DNA of 64,000 nucleotides from M0108 sp044228795 (GTDB lineage Bacteria; Pseudomonadota; Gammaproteobacteria; Chromatiales; Chromatiaceae): positions 142,033 through 206,032 of the forward strand of contig JBGAUE010000002.1 of the NCBI GenBank assembly GCA_044228795.1, in the 5' to 3' direction. Each line of letters starts with the position of its first letter. The stretch's first letter is position 1. The position numbers and the translations under genes were made by a program. Below the pieces are notes generated by a model, which saw only the letters and a program-made list of their open reading frames with translations, ran no database searches and was not told where the DNA came from. Positions 8,097-16,446 of this stretch are shown piece by piece.

Positions 8097-9293
8097 TCAG
8101 AATTTGTAGCCCTTAGGGATGACTACCAGGCCACCCGCGGTGATCTGGAAACGCGCCCGATCCGCCGCGGGATCGATGCCGATACTGGTATCCGGTGGCA
8201 CCTCCACCTCCTTATCGATGATGCAGCGTCGTAAGTGCGACCGTTCCCCGACCGAAACGCCACTGAACAGGATGGCGTCCTCGACGATGGCGCCGTCCAT
8301 CACCCGCACCCGCGTAAAGAGGATGGAATGATTGACACCACCGCCGCTGACTACGGTACCGGCCGCCAGCATGGAGTTGACGAAGATCCCCTCGGTACCG
8401 GACAGGCCAGGCACGGTGCGTGCCGGCGGATTCTGGCCTTGGGCGGTAAAGATCTCCCAATCATGCTGGTAAAGGTTGAGGGGGGGATCACGCTCCAGGA
8501 GGGCCATATTGGCATCGTAGTATTCATCGATACTGCGCAGGTCATTCCAGTAGCGATCCGGAGAAACCCGACCGCGTTCACCGCCAAAACGATAGACACA
8601 GACCTCGTGGTTACCCGCCAGGTTGGCGACGGCCGCGGGCACCGGGACCTGATCGGCAGCGACCACGGCCTCCGCCGACTCCAGCATGCCGAGCAGAAAG
8701 TCCTTGTCGAAGAGATAGACCCCCATGGGGGCGCAACCGGCACCCGAGGCGACGGCCTCCGCCGGGGTGAGACCGCTCACCCGGTCCTCGCCGGCCAGAT
8801 CAAAGGCCATCGCGGGTTTGGGCCCACTATCCGGGCCGCGGCAGGCGGCAGTGATGACCGCGCCGCGCTCCCGGTGGTACCGGATCAACTCGGCATAGTC
8901 CATGCGATAGATAAGATCACCGTCCAGGGTCAGCACGAAGCGCTCGGCGTTACGTTCAATGAGGTAGCGATTCTGGCGCATGGCGCTGAAAAGACCCCCG
9001 TACCAATCAGAGCCCTCACGCATCTGGGGGGGAATGGGGGTGATGTATTCCCCGAGTTCCGGGTGGAAAATAGACCAGCCATCGCGCAGATGCTTCTGCA
9101 AGGAATGGGACTTCCACTGCGTCAGCACCAGGATCTGGCGCAGCCCGGAGTGGAGACAATTGGCGAGGGTAAAATCGATGACGCGAAACTTGCCGCCGAA
9201 GGGCACGGCGGCCTTGGCCCGATGCAGGGTAAGAGGCGTCAGGCATTCATCCTGGCCAGTAGCCTTCACGATAGTCAATGTCTGGGCAGGCAT
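8097..9293 (-). CDS. glgC: Glucose-1-phosphate adenylyltransferase homologue with degenerate nucleotide loop
   Basis: ADP-glucose pyrophosphorylase family, 398 residues, from glycogen synthesis. Family features are KAAVPFGGKFRVIDF, the metal-binding Asp in LDGDLIYRMDY (D126), SDWYGG and a C-terminal left-handed beta-helix ending VVIPKGYKF. The N-terminal signature that should read like LAGGRGSRL is replaced by VKATGQDECL, so the glycine-rich ATP/pyrophosphate loop and its Arg are missing. The protein may be a non-catalytic or regulatory subunit partnering another GlgC elsewhere in the genome, as happens with paired AGPase subunits. It lies between ppc (123 bp upstream) and the glycosylase (5 nt downstream). 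Confidence 0.85.
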   Translation of the reverse strand: MPAQTLTIVKATGQDECLTPLTLHRAKAAVPFGGKFRVIDFTLANCLHSGLRQILVLTQWKSHSLQKHLRDGWSIFHPELGEYITPIPPQMREGSDWYGGLFSAMRQNRYLIERNAERFVLTLDGDLIYRMDYAELIRYHRERGAVITAACRGPDSGPKPAMAFDLAGEDRVSGLTPAEAVASGAGCAPMGVYLFDKDFLLGMLESAEAVVAADQVPVPAAVANLAGNHEVCVYRFGGERGRVSPDRYWNDLRSIDEYYDANMALLERDPPLNLYQHDWEIFTAQGQNPPARTVPGLSGTEGIFVNSMLAAGTVVSGGGVNHSILFTRVRVMDGAIVEDAILFSGVSVGERSHLRRCIIDKEVEVPPDTSIGIDPAADRARFQITAGGLVVIPKGYKF

Positions 9294-9392
9294 GGCTCTC
9301 CTTTGAATGGGCTAGACAGGGGAATTTAGGCCGATGACGACCGCGCGCAGTCTAACCCATCCCGTCGGGAGGGGCGAGGAAATCGCCTTACT

Positions 9393-9415
9393 CCCCGGCC
9401 TCACCAGACCCGGGG
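9393..9415 (-). terminator. Possible hairpin directly after ppc
   Basis: A 6-bp GC-only inverted repeat (CCCCGG ... CCGGGG) with an 11-nt loop sits immediately after the ppc stop codon. There is no U-tract after it, so it could be a weak pause, an mRNA 3'-end stabiliser between ppc and glgC, or chance in GC-rich DNA. Confidence 0.25.
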
Positions 9416-12202
9416 CTAACCCGTGTTCCGCACTCCGGCAGCAATGGCATTGATGGACCTGAGCAGGGGATCCAGCCACTGCTCCCGCTCCTCGGGCGTA
9501 GGTCCATGACGGTAGCGTTCCAGGAGAACGACCTGGATGTGATTAAGCGGGTCCAGGTAGATGTTGCGGCGCGCCAGGGAGAGCTGGAGTTCCGGGGTCT
9601 CCTCCATCAACTGATGTTGTCCGGAGATATTGAGGATCTGGAAGACGGTGCGATTGTATTCCTCGCGGATACGGCGATGGGTCAGTTCGGCCTGGTGGCG
9701 GTCCTGGGCCAAACGCAGATATTGCTCGGCGATGTGCGGCTCAGCCTTGAAGAGGGCCATCTGGGTATTGCTCAAGAGGGCGCGGAAAAAGGGCCAATCC
9801 TGATACATCTTCTGTAACTTGGCCAGGCGCTCCAATCCATCGCCGCGCCAGCGCTCCAGAGCGGTACCCAGGCTATACCAGGCCGGCAGGGTATGACGCG
9901 ACTGGGCCCAGCCAAAGACCCAGGGTATGGCGCGAATGGAGGTCAGGGAGCGGTCGGCCTGCTTACGGTGCGAGGGCCGGGAGCCGATGTTGAGCAGGGC
10001 GATGGCGTCCATCGGCGTGACTTCGTAGAAGTAGTCCAGGGTGCCCGGGGCCTTGATGAGATCCCGGTAGGCCTCCTCGCCAAACCGGGACAGCTCATCA
10101 AGGATGCCGATATAGTCGTTGCGATCGGGATTTGGCTCCTCGATCAGGCAGCGGCTGGCGAGAATGAGGCCGCTGATACCCATGGTCAACTCGTAGCGGG
10201 CCGTCTCTGGGTTAGCGTAGCGGTAGGACAGCACCTCGCCCTGCTCGGTAAACTTAATCTGACCGTGGACTGTGCCCGGCGGCTGGGCCAGGATCGCCTC
10301 GTAGGTAGGACCACCGCCGCGCCCGACGGTGCCGCCGCGGCCATGGAAGAGACGGCAGGAGATACCTCGCTCGTTAGCTAGGGCGATGAGCTTACGTTGG
10401 GCCTCGTAAAGATGCCAGGTGGAGGCGAGGATGCCGCCATCCTTGCAGGAATCCGAGTACCCCAGCATCACGTCCTGCTGATTACCGGAGGCCTTGAGTA
10501 GGGCCGCATAGGTCGGATCATCGAAGAGGGTGGTCATGACCTGGTCGATGTGACCCAGATCCTCGATGGTCTCGAAGAGCGGGCTAACGCGAATGTCACG
10601 GAACCAGCCGCGATTATCACGCCCCGCCAGGCCCGCCAACCGAGCCAGCAGCATGACCTCCATCACATGGCTAGCGCAGTGGGTCATGGAGATGACGTAC
10701 TCGCCGAAAGCCTCGGGGCTGATCTCCGCCCGCAACCTCGCCATGACCTCGAAGACCTCCAGGGTCTCCCGGGTCTCGGCGGTTAGGGTAGGCTTGTCGA
10801 TATGGAAGGGGTGCGGGTGGGCAATGGCCTCCGCCAGGGCCACCAGCCTCTGATCCTCGGTCAAGGCCTGGTAATAGGGGGCGCCGGGTTGGCGAGCAAA
10901 GAGTTCAGAGACCGCTGCAGTGTGGCGCGAGGATTCCTGGCGCAGATCGAGGTGCATCAGGTGGAAGCCGAAGCTTTCGGCGAGGCGAATCAGATCCTGT
11001 AAAGGCCCGGCGGCGGCACTGGCATCGCCGTGGCTTATCAGGGAATCACGAATCAGGTAGAGGTCCTGGCGAAAATCCGCCGCATCGGCATAACCCAGGG
11101 GCAGGTCCTCGGGTTCGGAGGCGATGCGGGCACGCACCCGCGCCAGATTCGTCCGCAGGCGATGGCGGATGATAGCCAGCTTGCGCCGATAGGGTTCGTG
11201 AATGAAGCGGCGCAGATTCTCGCCCATGGTCTCGACCCAGTAGCCCTCATCGGCGTCCAGGCCATCGATAAAGGCCGGCGCGGGCTGACAGAGGGTGTCG
11301 CAGTGACTGAGCATGCGACCCAGGTCGCCGACCCGTTCGATATATTCCTGGAGCACCAACTCATGATGCATGCGCACGGCCAGGGCCGTGGTCTCGGGCT
11401 TGACGAAGGGGTTGCCATCACGATCGCCACCAATCCAGGAACCGAAGCGGATGAAGCTGGGCACCTGGATACCGGCCTCGGCGCCATACATCCGCCGTAT
11501 CACCCGCTCTAGGTTGGCATAGACCCGAGGCACGGCCTGGAAGAGGGATTCGCGGAAGAAATAGAGCCCCTGGCGCACCTCGTCCGTCACCTGGGGCTTA
11601 TGCACCCGCACCTCGTCCGTCTTCCAGAGGATCTGGATCTGGGCAAGGATGGCGCCGAGCTTTTCCTCCGCCTCGTCCTCGTTAAGGCGACGCGTTCGCA
11701 AATCCTGAGCCAGGAGGAAGATGCGGCGGAAGGTCTCCAGGATGGTGCGGCGCTTGGCTTCGGTGGGATGGGCCGTGAATACCGGCAAATAAACCAATTG
11801 TGAGAGCAGGCTCTGAAAACGCTCAGGGCTGACCCCCGCGGCCTTGAACTCGCGCACCGTATGATCGAAGGAACCCAGCCACAGGGGGCCGCCCTCGCTG
11901 ACCTGGTCCATGCGGTGCCGGTAACCATGTACCTCCTCGGCAGTACTGACCAGACCGAAGTAAATCGTAAAGGAGCGGATAATCTCGGCCAGGGTTTGAG
12001 GGTCCAGGCCTTCGATCTTATGCAGGAGTTCATCAAGCCGCGCCGGATCAGGACGCTCGCGTAGCCGGGCGAAGCCCTCCCGCAGGCGCTCCACCATCAC
12101 CAACACTCGCTTAGGGCTGTGCTCGCGGAGGACCTCGCCCAAGAGGGCGGTAAACAAATCGATATCGCGCCGTAGATCGTCTTCGGAGGCTTGGTGATCC
12201 AT
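9416..12202 (-). CDS. ppc: Phosphoenolpyruvate carboxylase
   Basis: Cytoplasmic anaplerotic enzyme that carboxylates PEP to oxaloacetate; 928 residues, a normal length. Signature regions are present: FTAHPTEAKRRT with the catalytic His, MHLDLRQES, LGYSDSCKDGG, and the FHGRGGTVGRGGGP loop that closes over the substrate. The C-terminus ends in NTG, the usual PEPC ending of C-terminal Gly. In a photo- or chemolithoautotroph it would refill the TCA cycle. Transcribed towards glgC; the sulfur-globule-like gene lies 284 bp upstream on the same strand. Confidence 0.97.
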   Translation of the reverse strand: MDHQASEDDLRRDIDLFTALLGEVLREHSPKRVLVMVERLREGFARLRERPDPARLDELLHKIEGLDPQTLAEIIRSFTIYFGLVSTAEEVHGYRHRMDQVSEGGPLWLGSFDHTVREFKAAGVSPERFQSLLSQLVYLPVFTAHPTEAKRRTILETFRRIFLLAQDLRTRRLNEDEAEEKLGAILAQIQILWKTDEVRVHKPQVTDEVRQGLYFFRESLFQAVPRVYANLERVIRRMYGAEAGIQVPSFIRFGSWIGGDRDGNPFVKPETTALAVRMHHELVLQEYIERVGDLGRMLSHCDTLCQPAPAFIDGLDADEGYWVETMGENLRRFIHEPYRRKLAIIRHRLRTNLARVRARIASEPEDLPLGYADAADFRQDLYLIRDSLISHGDASAAAGPLQDLIRLAESFGFHLMHLDLRQESSRHTAAVSELFARQPGAPYYQALTEDQRLVALAEAIAHPHPFHIDKPTLTAETRETLEVFEVMARLRAEISPEAFGEYVISMTHCASHVMEVMLLARLAGLAGRDNRGWFRDIRVSPLFETIEDLGHIDQVMTTLFDDPTYAALLKASGNQQDVMLGYSDSCKDGGILASTWHLYEAQRKLIALANERGISCRLFHGRGGTVGRGGGPTYEAILAQPPGTVHGQIKFTEQGEVLSYRYANPETARYELTMGISGLILASRCLIEEPNPDRNDYIGILDELSRFGEEAYRDLIKAPGTLDYFYEVTPMDAIALLNIGSRPSHRKQADRSLTSIRAIPWVFGWAQSRHTLPAWYSLGTALERWRGDGLERLAKLQKMYQDWPFFRALLSNTQMALFKAEPHIAEQYLRLAQDRHQAELTHRRIREEYNRTVFQILNISGQHQLMEETPELQLSLARRNIYLDPLNHIQVVLLERYRHGPTPEEREQWLDPLLRSINAIAAGVRNTG

Positions 12203-12450
12203 CTGGGGTTCCAGACCGCCTAGACCGGCGGGGAGGCATGAGAGGGTAGCGACATGTTAACCCGGCCTGGTAGGCCAGGAATACCTGGGACGAGCCAAAC
12301 TGCTCGACCCGACAAGGGGCTAACAGGCTGTGGGAACTTCCAGCGGGCGCGGACTACAACCCTGCTATTAGAGGGCCATCGCGTTGCGAAGGTTGCGCCG
12401 GGACGAATATAGGGAATGGGCAGGGAGCGGAGGTGCGCTCTGGTGGGCGC

Positions 12451-12480
12451 GCCCCGCGCCGGAGCGGCGCAGGGCTTTTT
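12451..12480 (+). terminator. Strong hairpin with T-tract, plus-strand orientation
   Basis: The arms GCCCCGCGCCG and CGGCGCAGGGC (one G-T wobble) enclose a 3-nt loop and are followed by TTTTT at 12476-12480. The T-tract is on the plus strand, while both neighbouring genes (sulfur-globule-like and ppc) are read on the minus strand. It may block antisense transcription into the sulfur-globule-like gene, or act as a plain hairpin after that gene. No plus-strand gene is seen to its left. Confidence 0.45.
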
Positions 12481-12486
12481 CAGAGG

Positions 12487-12819
12487 CTAGTTAGTGGTCT
12501 TGGCGGCCGGAGCCGCGGGGGCAGCAGCTCCCCAGCCCGGATAGCCATAGCCAGGATAGCCCCAGCCATAAGGGCTGCCCCAGCCACCGTAGTAGGGGTT
12601 GCCCCAGCCCCCATAATAGGGATAGCCCCCATAATAAGGATAACCCCCATAATAGGGATAACCACCCCCATACCAGGGCTCGTCCCAACCCCAAGGCCCA
12701 CCACCACCCCAGTTACGCATGGAGTTAAAGGGACCAAAGAAGGCATTGGCGGAGAAGGATGCCATGACAGAGGATCCGGCGATGGCGGCGGCAAGCAGCA
12801 AACGTCTGTTGATCGACAT
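12487..12819 (-). CDS. Sulfur globule envelope protein-like, Gly/Tyr/Pro-rich exported protein
   Basis: A 110-residue protein with a clear Sec signal peptide (cleavage after SANA, about residue 26), then a mature part of almost only Gly, Tyr, Trp and Pro: FFGPF, GGGGPWGW and three YPYYGG units, ending in an Ala/Pro tail. This composition and the FxGPxN start resemble the SgpA/SgpB/SgpC coat proteins of periplasmic sulfur globules in Allochromatium vinosum. The assignment rests on composition and signal peptide rather than alignment; another Gly/Tyr-rich exported protein is possible. The start has GAGGAGA 8 nt upstream. Two perfect dyads lie about 100-140 bp upstream. Confidence 0.7.
   Translation of the reverse strand: MSINRRLLLAAAIAGSSVMASFSANAFFGPFNSMRNWGGGGPWGWDEPWYGGGYPYYGGYPYYGGYPYYGGWGNPYYGGWGSPYGWGYPGYGYPGWGAAAPAAPAAKTTN
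12611..12664 (-). repeat. Three tandem 18-bp repeats encoding YPYYGG
   Basis: Units 12611-12628, 12629-12646 and 12647-12664 differ by only a few bases, and each encodes Tyr-Pro-Tyr-Tyr-Gly-Gly within the sulfur-globule-like gene. Such in-frame repeats are prone to copy-number change by slippage, which would alter the length of the structural protein. Confidence 0.85.
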
Positions 12820-12915
12820 GGTTGTGTCTCCTCAAGATCTGGAGTGAAAAGCGCGGTCCCCATGCACCATTGCCGAGGTCCGTCGCTAAAAAGAATACTA
12901 TCACCCCTGCCAGAG

Positions 12916-12960
12916 GATATTGACATCAATCAATATCAGTACATTTTGGTTTACTGATAT
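12916..12960. promoter_or_regulatory. Two interlocking perfect dyads upstream of the sulfur-globule-like gene
   Basis: Dyad one is GATATTGA-6 nt-TCAATATC (12916-12937). Dyad two is ATATCAGTA-10 nt-TACTGATAT (12933-12960). Both are perfect and share bases. They sit in an AT-rich patch between deaD and the sulfur-globule-like gene, 97-141 bp upstream of its start, where an operator for a dimeric regulator would be expected. A hairpin role at the deaD 3' end is an alternative, but there is no T-tract. Confidence 0.5.
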
Positions 12961-12976
12961 ACAGCCCCGATTACAA

Positions 12977-15157
12977 CTAACTGGAAGAGGGCGGTCGACG
13001 GGGCTTGAGTCCCCTGGGTGGATCTGGGCGGCGATCCCCTCCCGGATCATGTCCCTCTGGCCTCAACTCGCGGGGCTTGAAGGGCCGCTTGCCCGTACCC
13101 CGGTCCTCCGCCCCAACTCCAGCCAGACTGATATTCAGCCGCTTCCCGCGCACGAAGACACCGCGCAGATGCTGGAAGATCTCGCGCGGCATGCCCTCAG
13201 GCAGATCGACCAGGCTATGGTCCTCCTCGATGGCAATGCGGCCGATGAAGCGACCCTCAAGCCCGGCCTCGTTGGCAATGGCGCCCACGATTTCGCGCGG
13301 GGCCACCCCATCGCGATGGCCAACCTCGATGCGGTAACTCACCAGGCCCGCGTTATCACGCTCGCGCCGGCCGAAACCCCGATCCTCGCCTGGGCCTGCC
13401 TCCCGCCGCGGCTCTAACTTGTCACCGAAGCCGCCCGCCGCCGGGCGCTCCAGGTGCGACTCGGGGTGAGGGGAACGCTCGGGACGAACCGGGCGCGGCG
13501 GCCGCTCGCCCTTTTCGAGGCGTACGGCCCGTTCCGGACGCGCGGGGCGCTCCGGGCGATCCTGATGCTTCGGATGCTCACCAGCGGCACCCTCACGCGG
13601 AGGCGGGGCTTGGCGATCAGGCCGCTCCGAGCGCTCTGGACGCTCCGGTCGTCCCGGTGGTTGACTCGGCCCGCGCTCTGAACGCCCGGCAGGCTCCCAG
13701 CGCGGCACTCGTTCGAAGCGCCCGCCTCGCTCGGGAGCCCCCTCACCGCGCTCAAATCGTTCCGGTCGGTCCTCGCGCCGCTTGAACTTAGGTTTGGGCG
13801 CCTGCTCCAGTTCGGCCTCCAATTGCAGCGGGCGCTCGCGCTGGGCCAGAAAGGTCAGGGCGGCAGCGATATCCATAGCCTCCAGTTCGCCCTCGCGGGC
13901 CATGCGGGCCACGACCCGGTAGAAGAAGTCCAGATCGGCCTCCGCCAGGGTCTTGGTAACCATGGAGGTGAAACGTTCGATGCGATGGGCACTGAGGTCT
14001 GCTGCCGTCGGTACCGCCAACTCAGGAATACTGCGGCGAATGGTGCGCTCAATGGCCTTTAGCAGATGACGCTCCCGGGGCTCGACAAAGAGCAGGGCCC
14101 GGCCCTCGCGCCCGGCACGCCCGGTGCGGCCGATGCGATGCACATAGGCGCCTGGGTCCGTGGGGATATCGTAGTTGACCACCAGGCTCAAGCGCTCCAG
14201 GTCCAGGCCCCGCGCCGCCACATCGGTGGCTACCAGGATGTCCAGGCGGCCACGTTTGAGACGTTCCACGGTGCGTTCGCGCTCGGACTGGGTCATGTCG
14301 CCGTTGAGAGGCTCGGCGTTGAAGCCATGGGCGGCCAGTTTTTCCGCCACCTCCAGGGTCTGGAGCTTGGTACGCACAAAGACCAGCATGGCATCGAAGT
14401 TCTCCACCTCCAGCACCCGCGTCAGCACATCCAGCTTATGGAAGCGGGTCACCAGGCAGTGATACTGATCGATAGTGTCCACCGTCTCGGTGGCCGCCAC
14501 CAGCCGCACCTCCACCGGATCGTGCAAATGGGCATGGGCGACCCGGCGGATGGCGCTGGGCATGGTGGCGGAGAAGAGGGCCATCTGCCGCTCGGCTGGG
14601 GTCCGTTCGAGAATCCATTCGATGTCCTCGGCAAAGCCCATGTCCAGCATCTCGTCGGCTTCGTCCAGCACCAGGGTGCTCAGGCCCATCAGGTCCAGGG
14701 TGCCCCGGCGCAGATGGTCCATGACCCGCCCCGGGGTGCCGACGATGACATGCACGCCGCGCTCCAGAGCGCGCGCCTGGAGGCCAAAACTCGAGCCGCC
14801 ATAAAGTGGCAGGACATGAAAGCCGCGCAGGCCGCGGGCGTAGGTCTGGAAGGCCTCCGCCACCTGCAGGGCCAATTCCCGGGTCGGTGTCAGAACCAGC
14901 ACCTGGGGCCTGGGCCCGGTATCCAGTTCGACCCGGCTGATGAGCGGCAGGGCAAAAGCCGCCGTCTTACCCGTGCCCGTCTGGGCCTGGCCCAGGAGGT
15001 CGCGCCCCTGTAGCAGGTGAGGAATGCACTGGCACTGGATGGGCGTCGGGGTCTCGTAGCCGAGCGTCTGAACGGTAGCCAGGACGGCTGGAGCCAGCCC
15101 GAGTTGATCGAAACCCTCGCACTCGGTTAGGGGTTCCATGGTGGATGCGGATTCCAT
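12977..15157 (-). CDS. deaD: DEAD-box RNA helicase, DeaD/CsdA type
   Basis: ATP-dependent RNA helicase of 726 residues for ribosome assembly and cold-adapted RNA unwinding. The RecA-like core has AQTGTGKT (Walker A), VLDEADEMLDMGF (DEAD box), FSATMP and HRIGRTGRAGREG. A long Arg/Glu/Pro-rich low-complexity linker (about residues 450-590) follows, then a DbpA-type RNA-binding domain (about 600-670: GLEGRFIGRIAIEEDHSLVDLP). The first ATG has GAGGTG 9 nt upstream and is preferred over a second ATG six codons in. The long upstream spacer (353 bp) fits a regulated 5' leader as in other deaD genes. Confidence 0.94.
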   Translation of the reverse strand: MESASTMEPLTECEGFDQLGLAPAVLATVQTLGYETPTPIQCQCIPHLLQGRDLLGQAQTGTGKTAAFALPLISRVELDTGPRPQVLVLTPTRELALQVAEAFQTYARGLRGFHVLPLYGGSSFGLQARALERGVHVIVGTPGRVMDHLRRGTLDLMGLSTLVLDEADEMLDMGFAEDIEWILERTPAERQMALFSATMPSAIRRVAHAHLHDPVEVRLVAATETVDTIDQYHCLVTRFHKLDVLTRVLEVENFDAMLVFVRTKLQTLEVAEKLAAHGFNAEPLNGDMTQSERERTVERLKRGRLDILVATDVAARGLDLERLSLVVNYDIPTDPGAYVHRIGRTGRAGREGRALLFVEPRERHLLKAIERTIRRSIPELAVPTAADLSAHRIERFTSMVTKTLAEADLDFFYRVVARMAREGELEAMDIAAALTFLAQRERPLQLEAELEQAPKPKFKRREDRPERFERGEGAPERGGRFERVPRWEPAGRSERGPSQPPGRPERPERSERPDRQAPPPREGAAGEHPKHQDRPERPARPERAVRLEKGERPPRPVRPERSPHPESHLERPAAGGFGDKLEPRREAGPGEDRGFGRRERDNAGLVSYRIEVGHRDGVAPREIVGAIANEAGLEGRFIGRIAIEEDHSLVDLPEGMPREIFQHLRGVFVRGKRLNISLAGVGAEDRGTGKRPFKPRELRPEGHDPGGDRRPDPPRGLKPRRPPSSS

Positions 15158-15510
15158 GGGGGATACACCTCGGGGACCTGGGAATGGAAATAGAGAGACG
15201 GTGACGCGGACAGCAGCCGGTCCCGGCTAGGGCAAGCCGTCGCATGGCAGCAGTCCGAATTCGACCGATTAAATTAGCACGATCTGGCGAGGGACACACG
15301 GGCAAATTACCGCCAGGTCAAATTAGCGCCACCTCGGCAGGCTCCACGTCTCGGAAAGCGCGCGGCAACTTACCCGCCAGCAAGTCCCATGCTCAGGGTC
15401 AGACTTCTTGAGTTGTTGTCAGCAACCTTGTGCTTGAACAAAAAGTTGCCTCACCACCCCGCCACCCTCGCCGTTGGTCGGCGTTAGGCGCGGATAGGTG
15501 AGCCGCTGCT
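15158..15510. other. 353-bp intergenic region, probable deaD leader
   Basis: Lies between the DUF2272 lipoprotein gene and deaD, both on the minus strand. No open frame with coding character was found. An imperfect hairpin GTTG...CAAC is visible near 15414-15428. The part nearest deaD is likely its promoter and 5' leader; cold-shock helicase genes often have long leaders, but no specific box is recognised. Confidence 0.4.
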
Positions 15511-16323
15511 TCACAGCTGATTTTGCATGATGAGGAACCAGGGACGCCGGGGCACCTCCTGCAGGTGGCCCGCGCCGTCGAGTTCCAGGGTGCTCTTGGA
15601 CACGGAATTGCGGACGTTACCGCCAATGACCTCCAGGCTCTGGTCCTGCTTCCCGACCACGAGATCGCAATGGAGGTTGGCCCCCTTGAGGGCCTCAGGA
15701 CTGGTGTAGCCATTGAAGGTGGCAAGGTGATAAGGGCCCCGGGAGGAGCAGATCAGATCACCGGGGTTCGGGCTGTAGTCCGCAACCCGCCGGGGGACGA
15801 AGTAGCGCCCGGGGTAGTCGGACTGATCGATGAGGCGCGCGAGATAGACCCAGTGGGCTGAAGCCGGGGGAAACTGACTCTCGGGAACACCCACCTCCCG
15901 CATGACCCAGGTCAAGAAGGCGGCGGACCAGGGTTGCTGGCAATCCCTGCCATCCAGCCTGGGTTTTCCCGCCGCGCGCCAGTAGTAGTTGACCCGGCCG
16001 CTATAGGGTCCATCGTCGTCTTCCCAGGCCCCGACATGCGGGATACTCTCCTCGCCGCCTTTGAAGACCACAGTCTGGCGTCCGAAGAAGTCCCACTCCT
16101 GGTTAGCACGGGCGATGATGGCCTGTTTGACGCCTGGGTTAGGCGCCGGCGGGGGACCAATAGGCCGCCCCGCCCAGGTCTTAGCGCCTTCATCTGGCGG
16201 GGGGGCTGTCGCACAGCCGATAAGGGCGAGACAGAGCAGGAGGCCGATGACCAGCCTGGGTGTTGTAACCCAGGATGCGGGAACAGATCCCGGCATGGCC
16301 AGGACGGGGGGTTGGGTGGGCAC
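15511..16323 (-). CDS. DUF2272 family lipoprotein (NlpC/P60-like fold suspected)
   Basis: Predicted lipoprotein of 270 residues with lipobox LALIGC (C37). The mature part has the DUF2272 pattern: DCQQPWSAAFLTWVMREVG, SAHWVYLARLI, NPGDLICSSRGPYHL and HCDLVV. The CxxPW start and later Gly-Asp-Leu and His resemble CHAP/NlpC-P60 cysteine peptidase or amidase folds, so a cell-wall or secondary-metabolite amide substrate is possible but unproven. The start could be the later Met at residue 10 without losing the signal. It lies next to another exported protein with papain-like residues (16447-18225). Confidence 0.8.
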   Translation of the reverse strand: MPTQPPVLAMPGSVPASWVTTPRLVIGLLLCLALIGCATAPPPDEGAKTWAGRPIGPPPAPNPGVKQAIIARANQEWDFFGRQTVVFKGGEESIPHVGAWEDDDGPYSGRVNYYWRAAGKPRLDGRDCQQPWSAAFLTWVMREVGVPESQFPPASAHWVYLARLIDQSDYPGRYFVPRRVADYSPNPGDLICSSRGPYHLATFNGYTSPEALKGANLHCDLVVGKQDQSLEVIGGNVRNSVSKSTLELDGAGHLQEVPRRPWFLIMQNQL

Positions 16324-16446
16324 GACATCGTCTCCTAGACGGGGCTAAAGGGTCGGTGGGCATCAGGCCAACCGCCATGGGCATGGGCTACGCAGCCGCC
16401 GGTTGGCGTGGGGCCTGAGTTATAGGGACCAGAAAGGGCCCGGCTA

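Noticed and set aside
8235..9329. 364-codon plus-strand frame opposite glgC
   Set aside because: Antisense shadow of glgC with no coding features of its own.
12598..12680. Short regular repeats resembling a tiny CRISPR array
   Set aside because: The units are contiguous without spacers and encode YPYYGG in frame.
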